A stretch of DNA of 64,000 nt, from positions 490,478 through 554,477 of the forward strand of contig NZ_HE978514.1 in NCBI RefSeq assembly GCF_000311725.1. The letters run 5' to 3'. The position numbers were made by a program, and so were the translations under genes. Each line of letters starts with the position of its first letter. Within the stretch, counting starts at the first letter, position 1. This DNA is from Robertmurraya massiliosenegalensis JC6 (lineage in GTDB: Bacteria; Bacillota; Bacilli; Bacillales; Cytobacillaceae). The notes beneath the pieces are model-generated. The model made no database searches. It saw only the letters and a list, made by a program, of their open reading frames with translations, and was not told the origin of the DNA. Below are positions 35,248 to 44,426 of the stretch, in pieces.

Positions 35248-35377
35248 TTTATCTCTAATTTAATGAAACGGTAGGAGAAAACTCGTTTGCTCCTACCGTT
35301 TCATTAAATCAGAGTACCTTTCAGCATAGCTGAAAGGCGTGTGAAACCTTAGTTTCACACGAAATGAGTCAAAAATC
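35234..35377. repeat. Nested inverted-repeat element enclosing three hairpins
   Basis: A perfect 16-bp outer stem (35234-35249 with 35362-35377; GATTTTTGACTCATTT) encloses three further perfect hairpins: a 19-bp stem at 35259-35277/35290-35308, a 9-bp stem CCTTTCAGC/GCTGAAAGG at 35317-35325/35329-35337 (loop ATA), and a 9-bp stem GTGTGAAAC/GTTTCACAC at 35339-35347/35352-35360 (loop CTTA). As RNA it would fold like a cloverleaf. The left arm contains the annotated start codon of the ECF sigma gene. Confidence 0.85.
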
Positions 35378-35503
35378 GTTCTCCCCAACAATATTGATTA
35401 CTATAGCATGAAATAATTATCGCATAAAAGACTCTCAAATTATGGTAAGATTTATTTACATGAGGAATATTTATCATAGTAGGATCTATTAAGGGGGTGT
35501 GTT

Positions 35504-36109
35504 ATGAACATTATCTTTTTGATCGCAGCCTATTTGATCGGCTCGATTCCAACTGCATTAATCGTTGGAAAGCTGTTTTTCAGAATAGATATCCGTGAGC
35601 ACGGAAGTAATAATCCTGGAGCGACGAATACGATTCGAGTATTAGGAAAACGTGCTGGCTTAATCGTCCTCATTGTCGATGTGGGAAAAGGAGCCCTTGC
35701 TGCGTCACTACCAATTCTATTCCAACTAGACATGTTACCTCTCACTCTTGGATTAATTGCCGTAGTCGGACACTGCTTTCCGATTTTCGCTCATTTTCGA
35801 GGTGGAAAGGCAATTGCCACGACTGCCGGTGCTCTACTTGTTGCCAATCCATGGATGCTATTGATTGCCTACGTTACGTTTTTTGCGGTTATTTTTATCA
35901 CGAAATATGTTTTTCTTGGTTCCATCTCTGTAGGAGTTTCCCTACTAATTTATTCTTTTTTCTTACCGGGTACAGGATACGAACTCATCTTTTTCCTATT
36001 TATCTTATTTTTGCTTTTCCTGCACCGCTCGAATATCCGTAACTTCTTAGCTCATAAAGAACCTAAAGTAAATGATCAAACCGTTAAGAATGATCGACTC
36101 AAAAAATAA
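35504..36109 (+). CDS. plsY: Glycerol-3-phosphate acyltransferase PlsY
   Basis: Membrane enzyme transferring acyl groups from acyl-phosphate to glycerol-3-phosphate, the first step of phospholipid synthesis. The 201-residue protein has five or so helices and the three PlsY motifs: GSIPTALIVGK near 13-23, EHGSNNPGATNTIRVLGK near 32-49 and GHCFPIFAHFRGGKAIAT near 88-105. AAGGGGGTG precedes the ATG. It is transcribed alone and ends in a strong terminator shared with the convergent ABC operon. Some Bacillus carry several plsY copies; this could be a secondary one. Confidence 0.93.
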   Translation: MNIIFLIAAYLIGSIPTALIVGKLFFRIDIREHGSNNPGATNTIRVLGKRAGLIVLIVDVGKGALAASLPILFQLDMLPLTLGLIAVVGHCFPIFAHFRGGKAIATTAGALLVANPWMLLIAYVTFFAVIFITKYVFLGSISVGVSLLIYSFFLPGTGYELIFFLFILFLLFLHRSNIRNFLAHKEPKVNDQTVKNDRLKK

Positions 36110-36131
36110 TTCCTTTTTAAAGCCTTAACGA

Positions 36132-36176
36132 AAAAAACCAACAGAAAGACAATAATCGTCTTTCGTTGGTTTTTCT
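36132..36176. terminator. Bidirectional terminator between plsY and ABC operon
   Basis: AAAAACCAACAGAAAGAC (36133-36150) pairs with GTCTTTCGTTGGTTTTT (36158-36174); A and T runs on both sides serve both strands. Confidence 0.9.
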
Positions 36177-36200
36177 CTTTATCACCTTATAATAGTATGC

Positions 36201-36950
36201 TTACCCTAACTGTTTTTTAAATACGTTCATAGCCATGAAGTACGTAATGGCCATGATGCCGAAGCACCAAGCAAGTGCAGTCCAAATATCGTTGCCAACA
36301 ACCCCTTCATACAAGAGGGCACGAATGGCGTTCACAATAGAAGTCACCGGCTGGTTCTCAGCAAACACCCGGACTATTTTTGGCATCGTTTCAGTCGGGA
36401 CAAAAGCCGAACTAATAAACGGCAAGAATATCAAAGGGTACGAAAAGGCAGTCGCTCCTTCCATAGACTTTGCGGTCAATCCGGGAATAATGGCTAACCA
36501 TGTCAGCGCTAGTGTAAACAAGCCAAGTATCCCTGCTGTTGCAAGCCATTCGAAGATACCAGCACTTGAGAGGAAACCCATTATGAACGCAACGAATATC
36601 ACCACTAGGACTGAAATCGCATTAGACACAAGCGATGTCAAGACATGAGCCCACAATATGGACGAGCGCTTAATTGGCATCGTAATGAATCGCGCCATCA
36701 ACCCGCTCTTTATATCCCCAAACAGCCGGAAGGCAGTGTAAGAAACCCCAGATGCGATCGCCATCAGCAAGATTCCCGGCAATAAATAATTAACATAGTT
36801 ATCCGTTCCTGTCTCTATGGCACCACCAAATACATAGACAAATAGCAGCATCATGGCAATCGGCGTAATCGCCACCGTAATAATCGTATCCGGGCTGCGC
36901 ATGATGTTGCGCATTAAACGTCCTAACAATACACCTGTTTTGCTTTTCAT
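36201..36950 (-). CDS. ABC transporter permease (ABC-2 type)
   Basis: Integral membrane part of a DrrAB-like exporter, 249 residues with six helices (for example TIITVAITPIAMMLLFVYVF near 22-41 and GILGLFTLALTWLAIIPGLT near 138-157). The conserved FLPFISSAFVPTETMPKIVR segment near 174-193 is typical of the ABC-2 family. It lies immediately after its ATPase gene. Substrates of such pairs are often drugs or antimicrobial compounds; a PadR regulator two genes upstream supports a detoxification role (inference). Confidence 0.9.
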   Translation of the reverse strand: MKSKTGVLLGRLMRNIMRSPDTIITVAITPIAMMLLFVYVFGGAIETGTDNYVNYLLPGILLMAIASGVSYTAFRLFGDIKSGLMARFITMPIKRSSILWAHVLTSLVSNAISVLVVIFVAFIMGFLSSAGIFEWLATAGILGLFTLALTWLAIIPGLTAKSMEGATAFSYPLIFLPFISSAFVPTETMPKIVRVFAENQPVTSIVNAIRALLYEGVVGNDIWTALAWCFGIMAITYFMAMNVFKKQLG

Positions 36951-37712
36951 TTACATCTCCTCCTTTTTGCCAATGATCGCGAGGAAGATTTCTTCCAATG
37001 TCGGCTGCTTCTCTATATACTCCACTTTCGCCGGAGGGAACATCACTTTTAGCTCTTCAAGGGTACCTGTTGTAATGATTTTTCCGCCATGTAGGATGGC
37101 GATACGATCTGCCAGTTGTTCCGCTTCCTCTAGGTACTGAGTCGTAAGCAAGATCGTTGTACCGCTTCCTGCAAGCTCCTTGACGGTATTCCAGACTTCA
37201 ATCCGCGCCTCAGGGTCAAGTCCTGTCGTTGGTTCGTCGAGAAAAATCACCTCAGGATTCCCGATCAGGCTCATCGCGATATCAAGCCTTCGCTTCATCC
37301 CTCCAGAATACTGTTCCGCCCGGCGGTTGGCTGCATCAATTAGGCTAAATTTTGCAAGGAGATTGTCGGCGACTTGAGCAGGATCGGAAACTCCCCTCAA
37401 CTTTGAAATCATGAGTAAGTTTTCTCTTCCTGTGTGCATCCCGTCTATGCTAGAGAACTGCCCGGTTAGACTGATGCTCTGACGGACATGTTCAGGCTGA
37501 AGAAGGACGCCATGTCCGCAAATACTTGCTTCCCCACCATCAGGCTTCATAAGTGTCGAAAGTATGTTAACAGTCGTCGTCTTGCCTGCTCCATTTGAAC
37601 CTAGAAGTGCAAAAATTTCGCCACGCCTCACTTCAAAATCCACTCCTTTTAAGACTTCTTTGTCTTTAAATGACTTTTTTAACCCCTTTACAGATATGGC
37701 TACATTACTCAT
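36951..37712 (-). CDS. ABC transporter ATP-binding protein (DrrA type)
   Basis: Cytoplasmic ATPase energising the downstream permease. In 253 residues: Walker A LGSNGAGKTTTV near 36-47, Q-loop, signature YSGGMKRRLDIAM near 134-146, Walker B VIFLDEPTTGLDPEAR near 154-169, and a switch-region LTTQYLEEAEQLADR. It is shorter than DrrA itself, with only a brief C-terminal extension. It begins with GGAGG upstream and has its own likely promoter/operator about 45-80 bp before the start. Confidence 0.93.
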   Translation of the reverse strand: MSNVAISVKGLKKSFKDKEVLKGVDFEVRRGEIFALLGSNGAGKTTTVNILSTLMKPDGGEASICGHGVLLQPEHVRQSISLTGQFSSIDGMHTGRENLLMISKLRGVSDPAQVADNLLAKFSLIDAANRRAEQYSGGMKRRLDIAMSLIGNPEVIFLDEPTTGLDPEARIEVWNTVKELAGSGTTILLTTQYLEEAEQLADRIAILHGGKIITTGTLEELKVMFPPAKVEYIEKQPTLEEIFLAIIGKKEEM

Positions 37713-37977
37713 CCTTTTTTCCTCCTTATAAAAACTTTCTTCACTCCACTATTACGTCTTACTTATAATCTGTATTACTTAGTACCAAACCTAAAAATAA
37801 CTGAATAGTTAAGGTGGCAATTCAAATTTGTTACCAACTATTCAGTCTAGTTTGGTTAGTCTGCTTCTTGCATACTTGCTTCCTAAGTCTTTGATTACAA
37901 TACTCGTTTCACTGCATCACAAAAAGAATGGTTCCAAGACTTCTATGATGTTGACGATGCTTTTTAAACCCTTACCT
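37713..37977 (-). promoter_or_regulatory. PadR-type promoter/operator region of the ABC genes
   Basis: Positions 37756-37790 align with 39066-39100 before padR: GTCT-ACTTATA...ACTTAGTACC-AA in both, each 20-45 bp before its gene. On the minus strand this holds a TATAAG -10 box next to the TACTTAGTA palindrome. A second dyad, CTGAATAGTT (37801-37810) with AACTATTCAG (37836-37845), has a near copy upstream of padR (39112-39121 with 39133-39142). Shared regulation by PadR is inferred. Confidence 0.55.
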
Positions 37978-38328
37978 TTACTTCTTTTTATCCGTAACCT
38001 TTTTCATGGCCTTATGAACTTCTTGCTCTACGGATTCTTGATAGATATCAGCGTATGTTTTTGAATCTTTAATTAAATCGTCACAGAATGCCGCTACGTC
38101 ACTTCCTGTCACTTCGAGCACGCCTTTCCCCATGCCTGCGCCTTCTTCAAAAAGATCTATAATCCCCGAAAGCAAACCAGTCCCCTCGGTTAGCTCAACA
38201 GGGCCAACCTTAAAGAGATATGTTTGAATTTCTTTGTAAACAATACAATAATCTTGTGGTAGTGCTTTGACACGTGCCATATGAGCTCGCCACTCTTTTT
38301 TGCCTTCGATGATATCCTTTATGCTCAT
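37978..38328 (-). CDS. DUF1048 protein, second copy
   Basis: A 116-residue cytosolic protein of the DUF1048 family, function unknown; the fold is helical and related in sequence to the neighbouring copy (both begin with a short helix, a K-x-LP-x-DY motif, here VKALPQDYCIVYKEIQTYLF, and a GxxLLxxxxxLFEEGAxxGxxVxExxGxDVxxF core). Gene clusters padR-DUF1048-ABC transporter are frequent in Bacillus, which links these proteins to transporter regulation or function. It follows the first copy by 11 nt. Confidence 0.85.
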   Translation of the reverse strand: MSIKDIIEGKKEWRAHMARVKALPQDYCIVYKEIQTYLFKVGPVELTEGTGLLSGIIDLFEEGAGMGKGVLEVTGSDVAAFCDDLIKDSKTYADIYQESVEQEVHKAMKKVTDKKK

Positions 38329-38339
38329 TTTTATCCTCC

Positions 38340-38687
38340 TTATTCGCCTAATTTTTTTGCAATATTACGGTTGAGTTGCTCACGCCATTTGTCCCGATAA
38401 GATTTTGCCCCTTCTGCTCCAACTATTGCCGAACAAAAACCTTTAATATCATCGCCCAAAGCCTCTTGGACACTCTGCCCTTCGGATGCCGTTTCTTCAA
38501 GCAGGCCAAGCACACCGTCAAGAATTGGCATGAGGTTGCGACCTGTAAAATCTGAATATGACCAAAGATTGGATTGAATTTTTTCCCATGCAGCTTGATA
38601 ATCAGATGGCAGTTTTTTTACACGTGACTCAAAATTTTTCATTTCTTTTGTCATGTCACTACCCGTTACTTTTTCCCAAAAATTCAT
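38340..38687 (-). CDS. DUF1048 protein, first copy
   Basis: A 115-residue DUF1048 protein, starting MNFWEKVTGSDMTKEMKNFE. Core features: VKKLPSDYQAAWEKIQSNLW, GVLGLLEETASEGQSVQEAL and GDDIKGFCSAIVG. Similar to but clearly diverged from the second copy. It lies 38 nt after padR and is probably co-transcribed with it. Function unknown. Confidence 0.85.
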   Translation of the reverse strand: MNFWEKVTGSDMTKEMKNFESRVKKLPSDYQAAWEKIQSNLWSYSDFTGRNLMPILDGVLGLLEETASEGQSVQEALGDDIKGFCSAIVGAEGAKSYRDKWREQLNRNIAKKLGE

Positions 38688-38725
38688 TATTTTTCCTCCC
38701 TCTTTTATATGACTGTTATATGAAT

Positions 38726-39046
38726 CTAAATTGATTTCAAAGTATTAATTTTCGATGATACAAAATCCCATTTTTCCCAGAATAGTTTGAGCTCTTGGCG
38801 CCCAGCCTCATTAAGTGTATAGAATTTTCTGGGTGGTCCCATATCTGATGGTTTCTTTTCAATGTTTACTAGTTTCTTCTTTTCTAATCGTACAAGAATT
38901 GTGTAGACAGTCCCTTCCACAACCTCGGTGAATCCAAGATCGTTCAGCCGGCGGGTAATCTCATAACCATAGGTTTCATGACGGCTGATGATTTCTAATA
39001 CACAGCCTTCGAGCGAACCCTTCAGCATTTCTGTTAAGTTCTCCAT
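38726..39046 (-). CDS. PadR family transcriptional regulator
   Basis: A 106-residue winged-helix repressor of the PadR family. Landmarks: KGSLEGCVLEIISRHETYGY, EITRRLNDLGFTEVVEGTVY and a wing with KKPSDMGPPRKFYTLNEAGR, then a short C-terminal helix. PadR proteins commonly repress nearby efflux genes and respond to the exported compound. It leads the padR-DUF1048-DUF1048 operon; motifs upstream of this gene recur before the ABC genes, suggesting joint control. Confidence 0.93.
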   Translation of the reverse strand: MENLTEMLKGSLEGCVLEIISRHETYGYEITRRLNDLGFTEVVEGTVYTILVRLEKKKLVNIEKKPSDMGPPRKFYTLNEAGRQELKLFWEKWDFVSSKINTLKSI

Positions 39047-39065
39047 ATATTGCCTCCTCTATTTT

Positions 39066-39142
39066 GTCTGACTTATATTTAGTGTCACTTAGTACCGAAG
39101 GAAAATTATATACTGAACAGCGTAAAACACAGGGCTATTCAG
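39066..39142 (-). promoter_or_regulatory. PadR promoter/operator with dyads
   Basis: Contains GTCTGACTTATATTTAGTGT...ACTTAGTACC (39066-39100), matching the site before the ABC genes, and an imperfect dyad ACTGAACAGC / GCTATTCAGT at 39112-39121 and 39133-39142. On the minus strand a TATAAG -10 box lies at about 39072-39078. Confidence 0.5.
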
Positions 39143-39237
39143 TATTGCTTACTACAGGTATATCGTAACGCTAAGTAGAGGATTCGTCAACTGGTTCTTC
39201 TGCTTTTTTTGAAAATCCGCTAATGCCCAATAGATGT

Positions 39238-39272
39238 AAGAGGAGAAAAACAGTCCGTCTTTCTCCTCTTGC
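39238..39272 (-). terminator. Terminator after thioredoxin-like gene
   Basis: AAGAGGAGAAA (39238-39248) and TTTCTCCTCTT (39260-39270) form a perfect 11-bp stem. It lies downstream of the minus-strand gene at 39291. Confidence 0.65.
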
Positions 39273-39290
39273 TTAATTTTAAGGGTGCTC

Positions 39291-39851
39291 CTACTTCACT
39301 TTATCCAATTTGTTGAGTATGCTGCTCGCAACTGCGTCCCACAATGCTCTGTTTTCTACGTATGTTTGCTTGATTTTCTTATACATCGCTTTTTGTTTTC
39401 CCTCAAAATCTTCAGCGTCCTTGGCTGGAAGCTCAGCACGGAAGCCATCTACCATACTTTGTGCTTCTGGTGCTCTTGGACCCCAAACTGCTTTTTCATT
39501 GCCCTCATCGTCGATAAAAATAAAAATTGGAATCGAGCGTGCTGTTCCATTTGTTAAATATTGATCCATGAGTTCGAGATTGCTATCTCTTAACACAAAG
39601 CGTACATCTAAGCCTAATTCTTCTGCCATTTTCATCAAAATTGGATTGTTCATAAGAGCATCTCCGCACCAATCCTCCGTTAGGACAATGACTTTAGAAG
39701 CGACTCCTTTTAACGATTGCAGTTCCGTTTTTGCCTCTGCCTGTAACTCAAATTGCTCGTAAACTGTACTCATTTCATCCAAATTAACCTTCATTTGCCC
39801 TTTGTATTGGTCATACGTTAACCCTTTAGCAAACCAATCTAGTAAATTCAT
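39291..39851 (-). CDS. Thioredoxin-family protein lacking the CxxC pair
   Basis: A 186-residue soluble protein with a thioredoxin-like fold from about residue 50. The active-site region reads LTEDWCGDALMNNPILMKMA: a single cysteine (WCGDA) instead of WCGPC, so a classic dithiol reaction is impossible. The cis-proline segment ARSIPIFIFIDDEGNEKAVW (about 105-124) is conserved. It resembles a Bacillus thioredoxin-like family that shares the WCGDA motif; role unknown, perhaps monothiol or bacilliredoxin-like chemistry. It is a single gene between two terminators. Confidence 0.85.
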   Translation of the reverse strand: MNLLDWFAKGLTYDQYKGQMKVNLDEMSTVYEQFELQAEAKTELQSLKGVASKVIVLTEDWCGDALMNNPILMKMAEELGLDVRFVLRDSNLELMDQYLTNGTARSIPIFIFIDDEGNEKAVWGPRAPEAQSMVDGFRAELPAKDAEDFEGKQKAMYKKIKQTYVENRALWDAVASSILNKLDKVK

Positions 39852-39864
39852 CAGATTTCCTCCC

Positions 39865-39911
39865 TATTAAAAAAGCTGGTAAGCCTATTATAGCCTACCA
39901 GCACTTTTTTC
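39865..39911 (-). terminator. Terminator after gatB
   Basis: GCTGGTA (39875-39881) and TACCAGC (39896-39902), extended imperfectly inward, with A run on the left and T run on the right; may work on both strands. Confidence 0.75.
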
Positions 39912-39918
39912 GGAAAAT

Positions 39919-41346
39919 TTAACGCTTCTGAATCTCTTGTTGTAAAAGTTTATTGACGATTTGTGGATTGGCTTGTCCTTTTGTCGCCTTCATCAGTTGA
40001 CCGACAAGAAATCCAATTGCTTTGTTCTTTCCATTCTTAAAGTCCTCAATCGATTGTGGGTTATTATCCAACACTTCGGCTACAACTTTAAGCAACTCGC
40101 CTTCGTCAGAGATTTGGACAAGTCCTTTTTCCTTGACGATTTGATCAGGGTCGCCCCCATTTTCGACTAATTCTTTAAAGACGGTTTTAGCAATTTTTGA
40201 GGAGATCGTGCCGTCCTCAATTAGCTTGATCATGCCAGCCAAACCTTCTGGTGTTAAGGCCACATCCGCTAATTCTTTTTGCTCGGCGTTTAAGTAAGCG
40301 GAAAGTTCACCCATCAGCCAGTTTGAAGCTTGCTTTGCATCGGCACCAGCTCCAACTGTTGCCTCAAACAAATCCGCCATTTCCTTCGTCATCGTGAGAA
40401 CTCCTGCATCATATGGCGGTAATCCTAATTCTTCGACATAGCGTTTTTTCCGTGCATCTGGAAGCTCCGGAATTTCAGCACGAACTCTTTCCTTCCATTC
40501 TTCATCAATATACAGATCTAATAAATCTGGTTCTGGGAAGTAGCGATAATCATCAGAGCCTTCTTTGACACGCATAAGCAACGTTTTTCCTGTTGATTCG
40601 TCAAAGCGGCGTGTTTCTTGCTCGATTTTTCCACCAGCCAAAATAACTTCCTCTTGACGCTTTTCTTCGTATTCCAAGCCTTTACGAACAAAGTTAAAAG
40701 AGTTTAGGTTTTTCAACTCGGTTTTTGTCCCGAACTCTTCTTGTCCAACAGGACGAATGGAAATATTCGCGTCACAACGTAAGGAACCCTCTTCCATTTT
40801 ACAATCAGACACACCTGTATATTGAATAATCGATTTCAATTTTTCCAAGTATGCGTATGCTTCATTTGGTGTTCGGATATCTGGCTCAGATACGATTTCG
40901 ATTAATGGTGTCCCTTGACGGTTGTAATCACAAAGAGAATAGCCTTGCTCATGATTTAGCTTCCCTGCATCCTCTTCCAAATGAATTCGGGTAATTCCGA
41001 TTTTCTTTTTGTAGCCGTCCACTTCAATTTCAATCCAGCCATGCTCACCAATCGGCTTATCAAATTGCGAGATTTGGTATGCTTTCGGATTATCTGGGTA
41101 AAAATAGTTTTTTCGATCGAATTTTGTTTCGGTCGCCACTTCACAGTTGAGTGCCATCGCTGCTTTCATCCCATAATCAACGACCTTTTTATTTAAAACA
41201 GGCAGTACGCCAGGATAACCTAAATCGATCACCGTTGTATTCGTGTTTGGTTCTGCTCCAAAATGATTGGGGCTAGAGGAAAATATTTTTGAGTCTGTCT
41301 TTAATTCAACATGGACTTCAAGTCCGATCACCGTTTCAAATTTCAC
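39919..41346 (-). CDS. gatB: Asp/Glu-tRNA amidotransferase subunit B
   Basis: GatB binds the misacylated Glu-tRNA(Gln) or Asp-tRNA(Asn), phosphorylates the side chain and accepts ammonia from GatA. The 475-residue protein starts at a GTG (41346) with AAGGGGTGAGAT upstream. N-terminal GatB domain: [20 protein letters not shown], with [12 protein letters not shown] and [21 protein letters not shown]-terminal GatB/YqeY helical domain from about 325 to the end ([16 protein letters not shown]). It is the last gene of gatCAB, 12 nt after gatA. Confidence 0.96.
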   Translation of the reverse strand: MKFETVIGLEVHVELKTDSKIFSSSPNHFGAEPNTNTTVIDLGYPGVLPVLNKKVVDYGMKAAMALNCEVATETKFDRKNYFYPDNPKAYQISQFDKPIGEHGWIEIEVDGYKKKIGITRIHLEEDAGKLNHEQGYSLCDYNRQGTPLIEIVSEPDIRTPNEAYAYLEKLKSIIQYTGVSDCKMEEGSLRCDANISIRPVGQEEFGTKTELKNLNSFNFVRKGLEYEEKRQEEVILAGGKIEQETRRFDESTGKTLLMRVKEGSDDYRYFPEPDLLDLYIDEEWKERVRAEIPELPDARKKRYVEELGLPPYDAGVLTMTKEMADLFEATVGAGADAKQASNWLMGELSAYLNAEQKELADVALTPEGLAGMIKLIEDGTISSKIAKTVFKELVENGGDPDQIVKEKGLVQISDEGELLKVVAEVLDNNPQSIEDFKNGKNKAIGFLVGQLMKATKGQANPQIVNKLLQQEIQKR

Positions 41347-41358
41347 TTATCTCACCCC

Positions 41359-42816
41359 TTACAATTGTGGTTTTTGTTTGTGGAAATTGGTTGCTTGTTC
41401 AAATGCATGAGCCACGCGGTATACCGTACTCTCATCAAAATGCTTTCCGATAATTTGTAAGCCCAGTGGTAATCCGTTGCTAAAACCACATGGAACCGAG
41501 ATTCCAGGTACTCCTGCAAGGTTTACAGGGATCGTTAAAATATCATTTCGATACATCGTCATGGGATCAGATGTATTTTCACCCACTTTAAAGGCTGGAG
41601 TTGGTGTTGTTGGTCCGATAATCACATCATATTTTTCAAAAATATTTTCAAAGTCTTGCTTAATAAGTGTACGAACTTTTTGTGCTTTTTTATAATAAGC
41701 ATCATAATAGCCAGAGCTTAGCGCAAAGGTTCCAAGCATAATCCGTCTCTTAACCTCATCACCAAAGCCTTCCGCTCTTGTATTTTTATATAAATTCATC
41801 AATGTCTCAGCATTTGGCGTGCGATATCCGTATCTCACACCATCAAAGCGTGCAAGATTCGCTGATGCTTCAGATGAAGATAATAGATAATAGGTAGCTA
41901 AAGCATATTTCGAGTGTGGAAGCGATACTTCTTCCCATGTTGCTCCTAATTTTTCAAGGATTTTCAGCGCATCAAGAACCGATTGTTTAACCTCTTCCTT
42001 TACTCCTTCGCCAATGTATTCCTTTGGCACAGCGATTTTGAGCCCCTTTACATCACCTGTTAAGGATTGCACAAAATTAGGCACATCAACATTAGCTGAA
42101 GTGGAATCCATCGGATCAAGTCCTGAGATTGCTTGCAGTAAATAAGCGTTATCCTCTACCGTTCTTGTTAAAGGTCCAATTTGATCGAGCGATGAAGCGA
42201 ACGCAACTAGGCCAAATCGGGACACTCTCCCATATGTCGGTTTCAGGCCCACGACACCACAAAAAGATGCTGGCTGACGAATCGACCCTCCTGTATCAGA
42301 TCCTAGTGAAAATGGTACTTCCCCTGCTGCTACAGCTGCTGCTGAACCACCTGAAGAACCACCTGGGACCGTTTCAAGATCCCATGGATTTTTCGTTTTT
42401 TGGTAGCCTGAATTCTCTGTTGAGGAACCCATTGCGAACTCATCCATATTTAATTTTCCAATTGTAATGGAGTCTGCCGCTTGAAGTTTTTGAATCACTG
42501 TTGCATCATAGATCGGATTAAAATTGTCGAGGATTTTACTGGCACTGGTTGTCCGCAAATCGCGTGTCACAATATTATCCTTAATCCCAATGGGCATTCC
42601 AAAGAGAAGACCTTTTGCTTCGTCTGTTCCGAGCTTTTGATCAAACTCTTTTGCTTTTGAGCGAGCCCGCTCTTCATCTAATGTCAAAAATGCTTCTACC
42701 TTATCATCAACCTGTTGGATTCTTTGGTAAGACTCATCCACTAGGTCCGTAACAGATATTTCTTTTTTATGTAATTGCTCATGGAGCACACTTAACTTCT
42801 GATCAAATAAACTCAA
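41359..42816 (-). CDS. gatA: Asp/Glu-tRNA amidotransferase subunit A
   Basis: Amidase subunit that hydrolyses glutamine and feeds ammonia to GatB. The likely start is a TTG at 42816, preceded by AAGGAGGGGAAAAGA and giving [19 protein letters not shown] as in other Bacillus GatA (485 residues); an ATG 21 nt upstream would be read through the ribosome binding site itself. The Ser-cisSer-Lys triad is visible: K in [20 protein letters not shown], the serines in [17 protein letters not shown] and [15 protein letters not shown]. It is 13 nt after gatC. Confidence 0.96.
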   Translation of the reverse strand: MSLFDQKLSVLHEQLHKKEISVTDLVDESYQRIQQVDDKVEAFLTLDEERARSKAKEFDQKLGTDEAKGLLFGMPIGIKDNIVTRDLRTTSASKILDNFNPIYDATVIQKLQAADSITIGKLNMDEFAMGSSTENSGYQKTKNPWDLETVPGGSSGGSAAAVAAGEVPFSLGSDTGGSIRQPASFCGVVGLKPTYGRVSRFGLVAFASSLDQIGPLTRTVEDNAYLLQAISGLDPMDSTSANVDVPNFVQSLTGDVKGLKIAVPKEYIGEGVKEEVKQSVLDALKILEKLGATWEEVSLPHSKYALATYYLLSSSEASANLARFDGVRYGYRTPNAETLMNLYKNTRAEGFGDEVKRRIMLGTFALSSGYYDAYYKKAQKVRTLIKQDFENIFEKYDVIIGPTTPTPAFKVGENTSDPMTMYRNDILTIPVNLAGVPGISVPCGFSNGLPLGLQIIGKHFDESTVYRVAHAFEQATNFHKQKPQL

Positions 42817-42829
42817 TCTTTTCCCCTCC

Positions 42830-43120
42830 TTACTCAATAATCGATGGCACTTTTATTTGTCCATTCTCATGTTCAGGTGCATTTTTCAGTACCTCTTCTT
42901 GCGGAAGTCCTTTAGATGGAATGTCCTCTCGCATCACATTCTTCATATCTAATACGTGTGAAGTTGGTTCCACATTTTCCGTATCAACTTCATTTAAAAG
43001 TTCTGCATATGTAATGATCTCATCAAGACTTTTTTGAAATTGTTTTACTTCATCCTCTGTTACAGCCAATCTCGCTAAATGAGCGACGTGGCGAACTTCT
43101 TCCTCTGATATCCTTGACAT
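42830..43120 (-). CDS. gatC: Asp/Glu-tRNA amidotransferase subunit C
   Basis: Small GatC subunit that stabilises GatA and GatB. The ATG at 43120 is chosen (96 residues) since GGAGG lies 8 nt upstream; the longer frame uses a GTG inside that site. Features: [20 protein letters not shown] and [20 protein letters not shown], then the extended belt [20 protein letters not shown]. First gene of the gatCAB operon. Confidence 0.95.
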   Translation of the reverse strand: MSRISEEEVRHVAHLARLAVTEDEVKQFQKSLDEIITYAELLNEVDTENVEPTSHVLDMKNVMREDIPSKGLPQEEVLKNAPEHENGQIKVPSIIE

Positions 43121-43277
43121 TGACGTCACCTCCAGAATTTTTTTTAGAGCGAAACTCCTATTTTCATTATGAAAACAGTCGATATTTTATTCATTTTTCG
43201 TAAGTCAACAATAACTTGATAATAACAAAATTTACCGCTATAAAGCAACAGAGAGCAGGATTTTACAACCATATAAG

Positions 43278-43318
43278 TAAAAGGATGTCCCCTGTAGTGA
43301 GGACATCCTTAAAAAAAT
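43278..43318 (-). terminator. Terminator after adhA
   Basis: AAGGATGTCC (43281-43290) and GGACATCCTT (43301-43310) form a perfect 10-bp stem; T runs on both strands are possible. Confidence 0.85.
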
Positions 43319-44359
43319 TTATATCGTGTTAGTATCAATCACAAATCGATACTTAACATCTGATGCTAGTACTCGTTCGTACGCTTCGTCAATTTGTTCC
43401 GCTGAAATCACTTCAATTTTTGGAACAATTCCATGTTGAGCGCAGAAGTTTAACATTTCCTGTGTCTCACGAATGCCACCAATCATCGATCCAGCAAACG
43501 AGCGACGATGGCCAATTAAATTAAAAACGTTTAGAGACAACGGTTCTGCTGGTGCACCGACGTTGACCAAAGTACCGTCAAGATTTAGCAACCCTAAATA
43601 AGCATTTAAATTAATTTTCGCACTTACTGTGTTAATGATTAAGTCAAAACATCCAGCTAGTTTCTCAAATGTTTGCGGTTCACTTGTTGCGTAGTAGTGG
43701 TCTGCACCCAATTGCAGTCCGTCTTCCTTTTTCTTTAAAGTTTGGGATAAAACGGTCACTTCAGCCCCCATCGCATGAGCAATTTGTACTGCCATATGAC
43801 CAAGGCCACCCATTCCTACCACAGCCACCTTTTTTCCGGATGCTGCTCCCCAATGGTTTAATGGAGAGTATGTTGTGATCCCGGCACAAAGTAATGGTGC
43901 TGCCTTATCAAGCTCAATGTTATCAGGAATTTTGAGGACAAAATTTTCCTGCACAACAATATGAGTAGAATAGCCCCCTTGTGTAGGTTCACCATATTTG
44001 TCAACACCGCCGTAAGTTTGGATATTCCCTTTGAGGCAATACTGCTCTTCCCCTTTGCGACAGTTTTCACATTCGCCGCAGGAATCAACCATACATCCGA
44101 CCCCAACACGGTCACCGACCTTGTATTTGCTCACTTCTGTTCCTACATCTGTAACAATACCTGCAATTTCATGTCCTGGTACGAGTGGGTAATTTACTGG
44201 ACCCCATTCCCCATGTGCAGTATGGATATCAGAATGACATATTCCTGCATATTTAATTTCAATTAGAACATCATGTAAATCCAAATCACGTCGTTTAATC
44301 TCAGCTACTCGAAACGGTTTGTCTGGCCCGTCGACAGCCCTTGCTTTTGCAGTTACCAT
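43319..44359 (-). CDS. adhA: Zinc-dependent alcohol/aldehyde dehydrogenase AdhA
   Basis: NAD(P)-dependent medium-chain dehydrogenase of the cinnamyl/YjgB type, 346 residues. Catalytic zinc ligands in [15 protein letters not shown] and PGHEIAG; structural zinc cysteines in [15 protein letters not shown]; nucleotide-binding [20 protein letters not shown] near 185-205. In B. subtilis adhA and its MerR-type activator adhR respond to formaldehyde and methylglyoxal. The same divergent pair is present here, with matching operators between the genes. The likely physiological job is aldehyde detoxification. Confidence 0.88.
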   Translation of the reverse strand: MVTAKARAVDGPDKPFRVAEIKRRDLDLHDVLIEIKYAGICHSDIHTAHGEWGPVNYPLVPGHEIAGIVTDVGTEVSKYKVGDRVGVGCMVDSCGECENCRKGEEQYCLKGNIQTYGGVDKYGEPTQGGYSTHIVVQENFVLKIPDNIELDKAAPLLCAGITTYSPLNHWGAASGKKVAVVGMGGLGHMAVQIAHAMGAEVTVLSQTLKKKEDGLQLGADHYYATSEPQTFEKLAGCFDLIINTVSAKINLNAYLGLLNLDGTLVNVGAPAEPLSLNVFNLIGHRRSFAGSMIGGIRETQEMLNFCAQHGIVPKIEVISAEQIDEAYERVLASDVKYRFVIDTNTI

Positions 44360-44426
44360 TAATAAACCCTCCTAATCATGTACTAGAGTTGGCACATTCA
44401 GGTACTCTTCACCCATCATGTTAATC

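Noticed and set aside
37893-37967. Plus-strand fragment reading FTASQKEWFQDFYDVDDAF before a stop
   Set aside because: Its composition looks protein-like, perhaps the remnant of a lost gene, but it is only about 25 codons with no start and could be chance.
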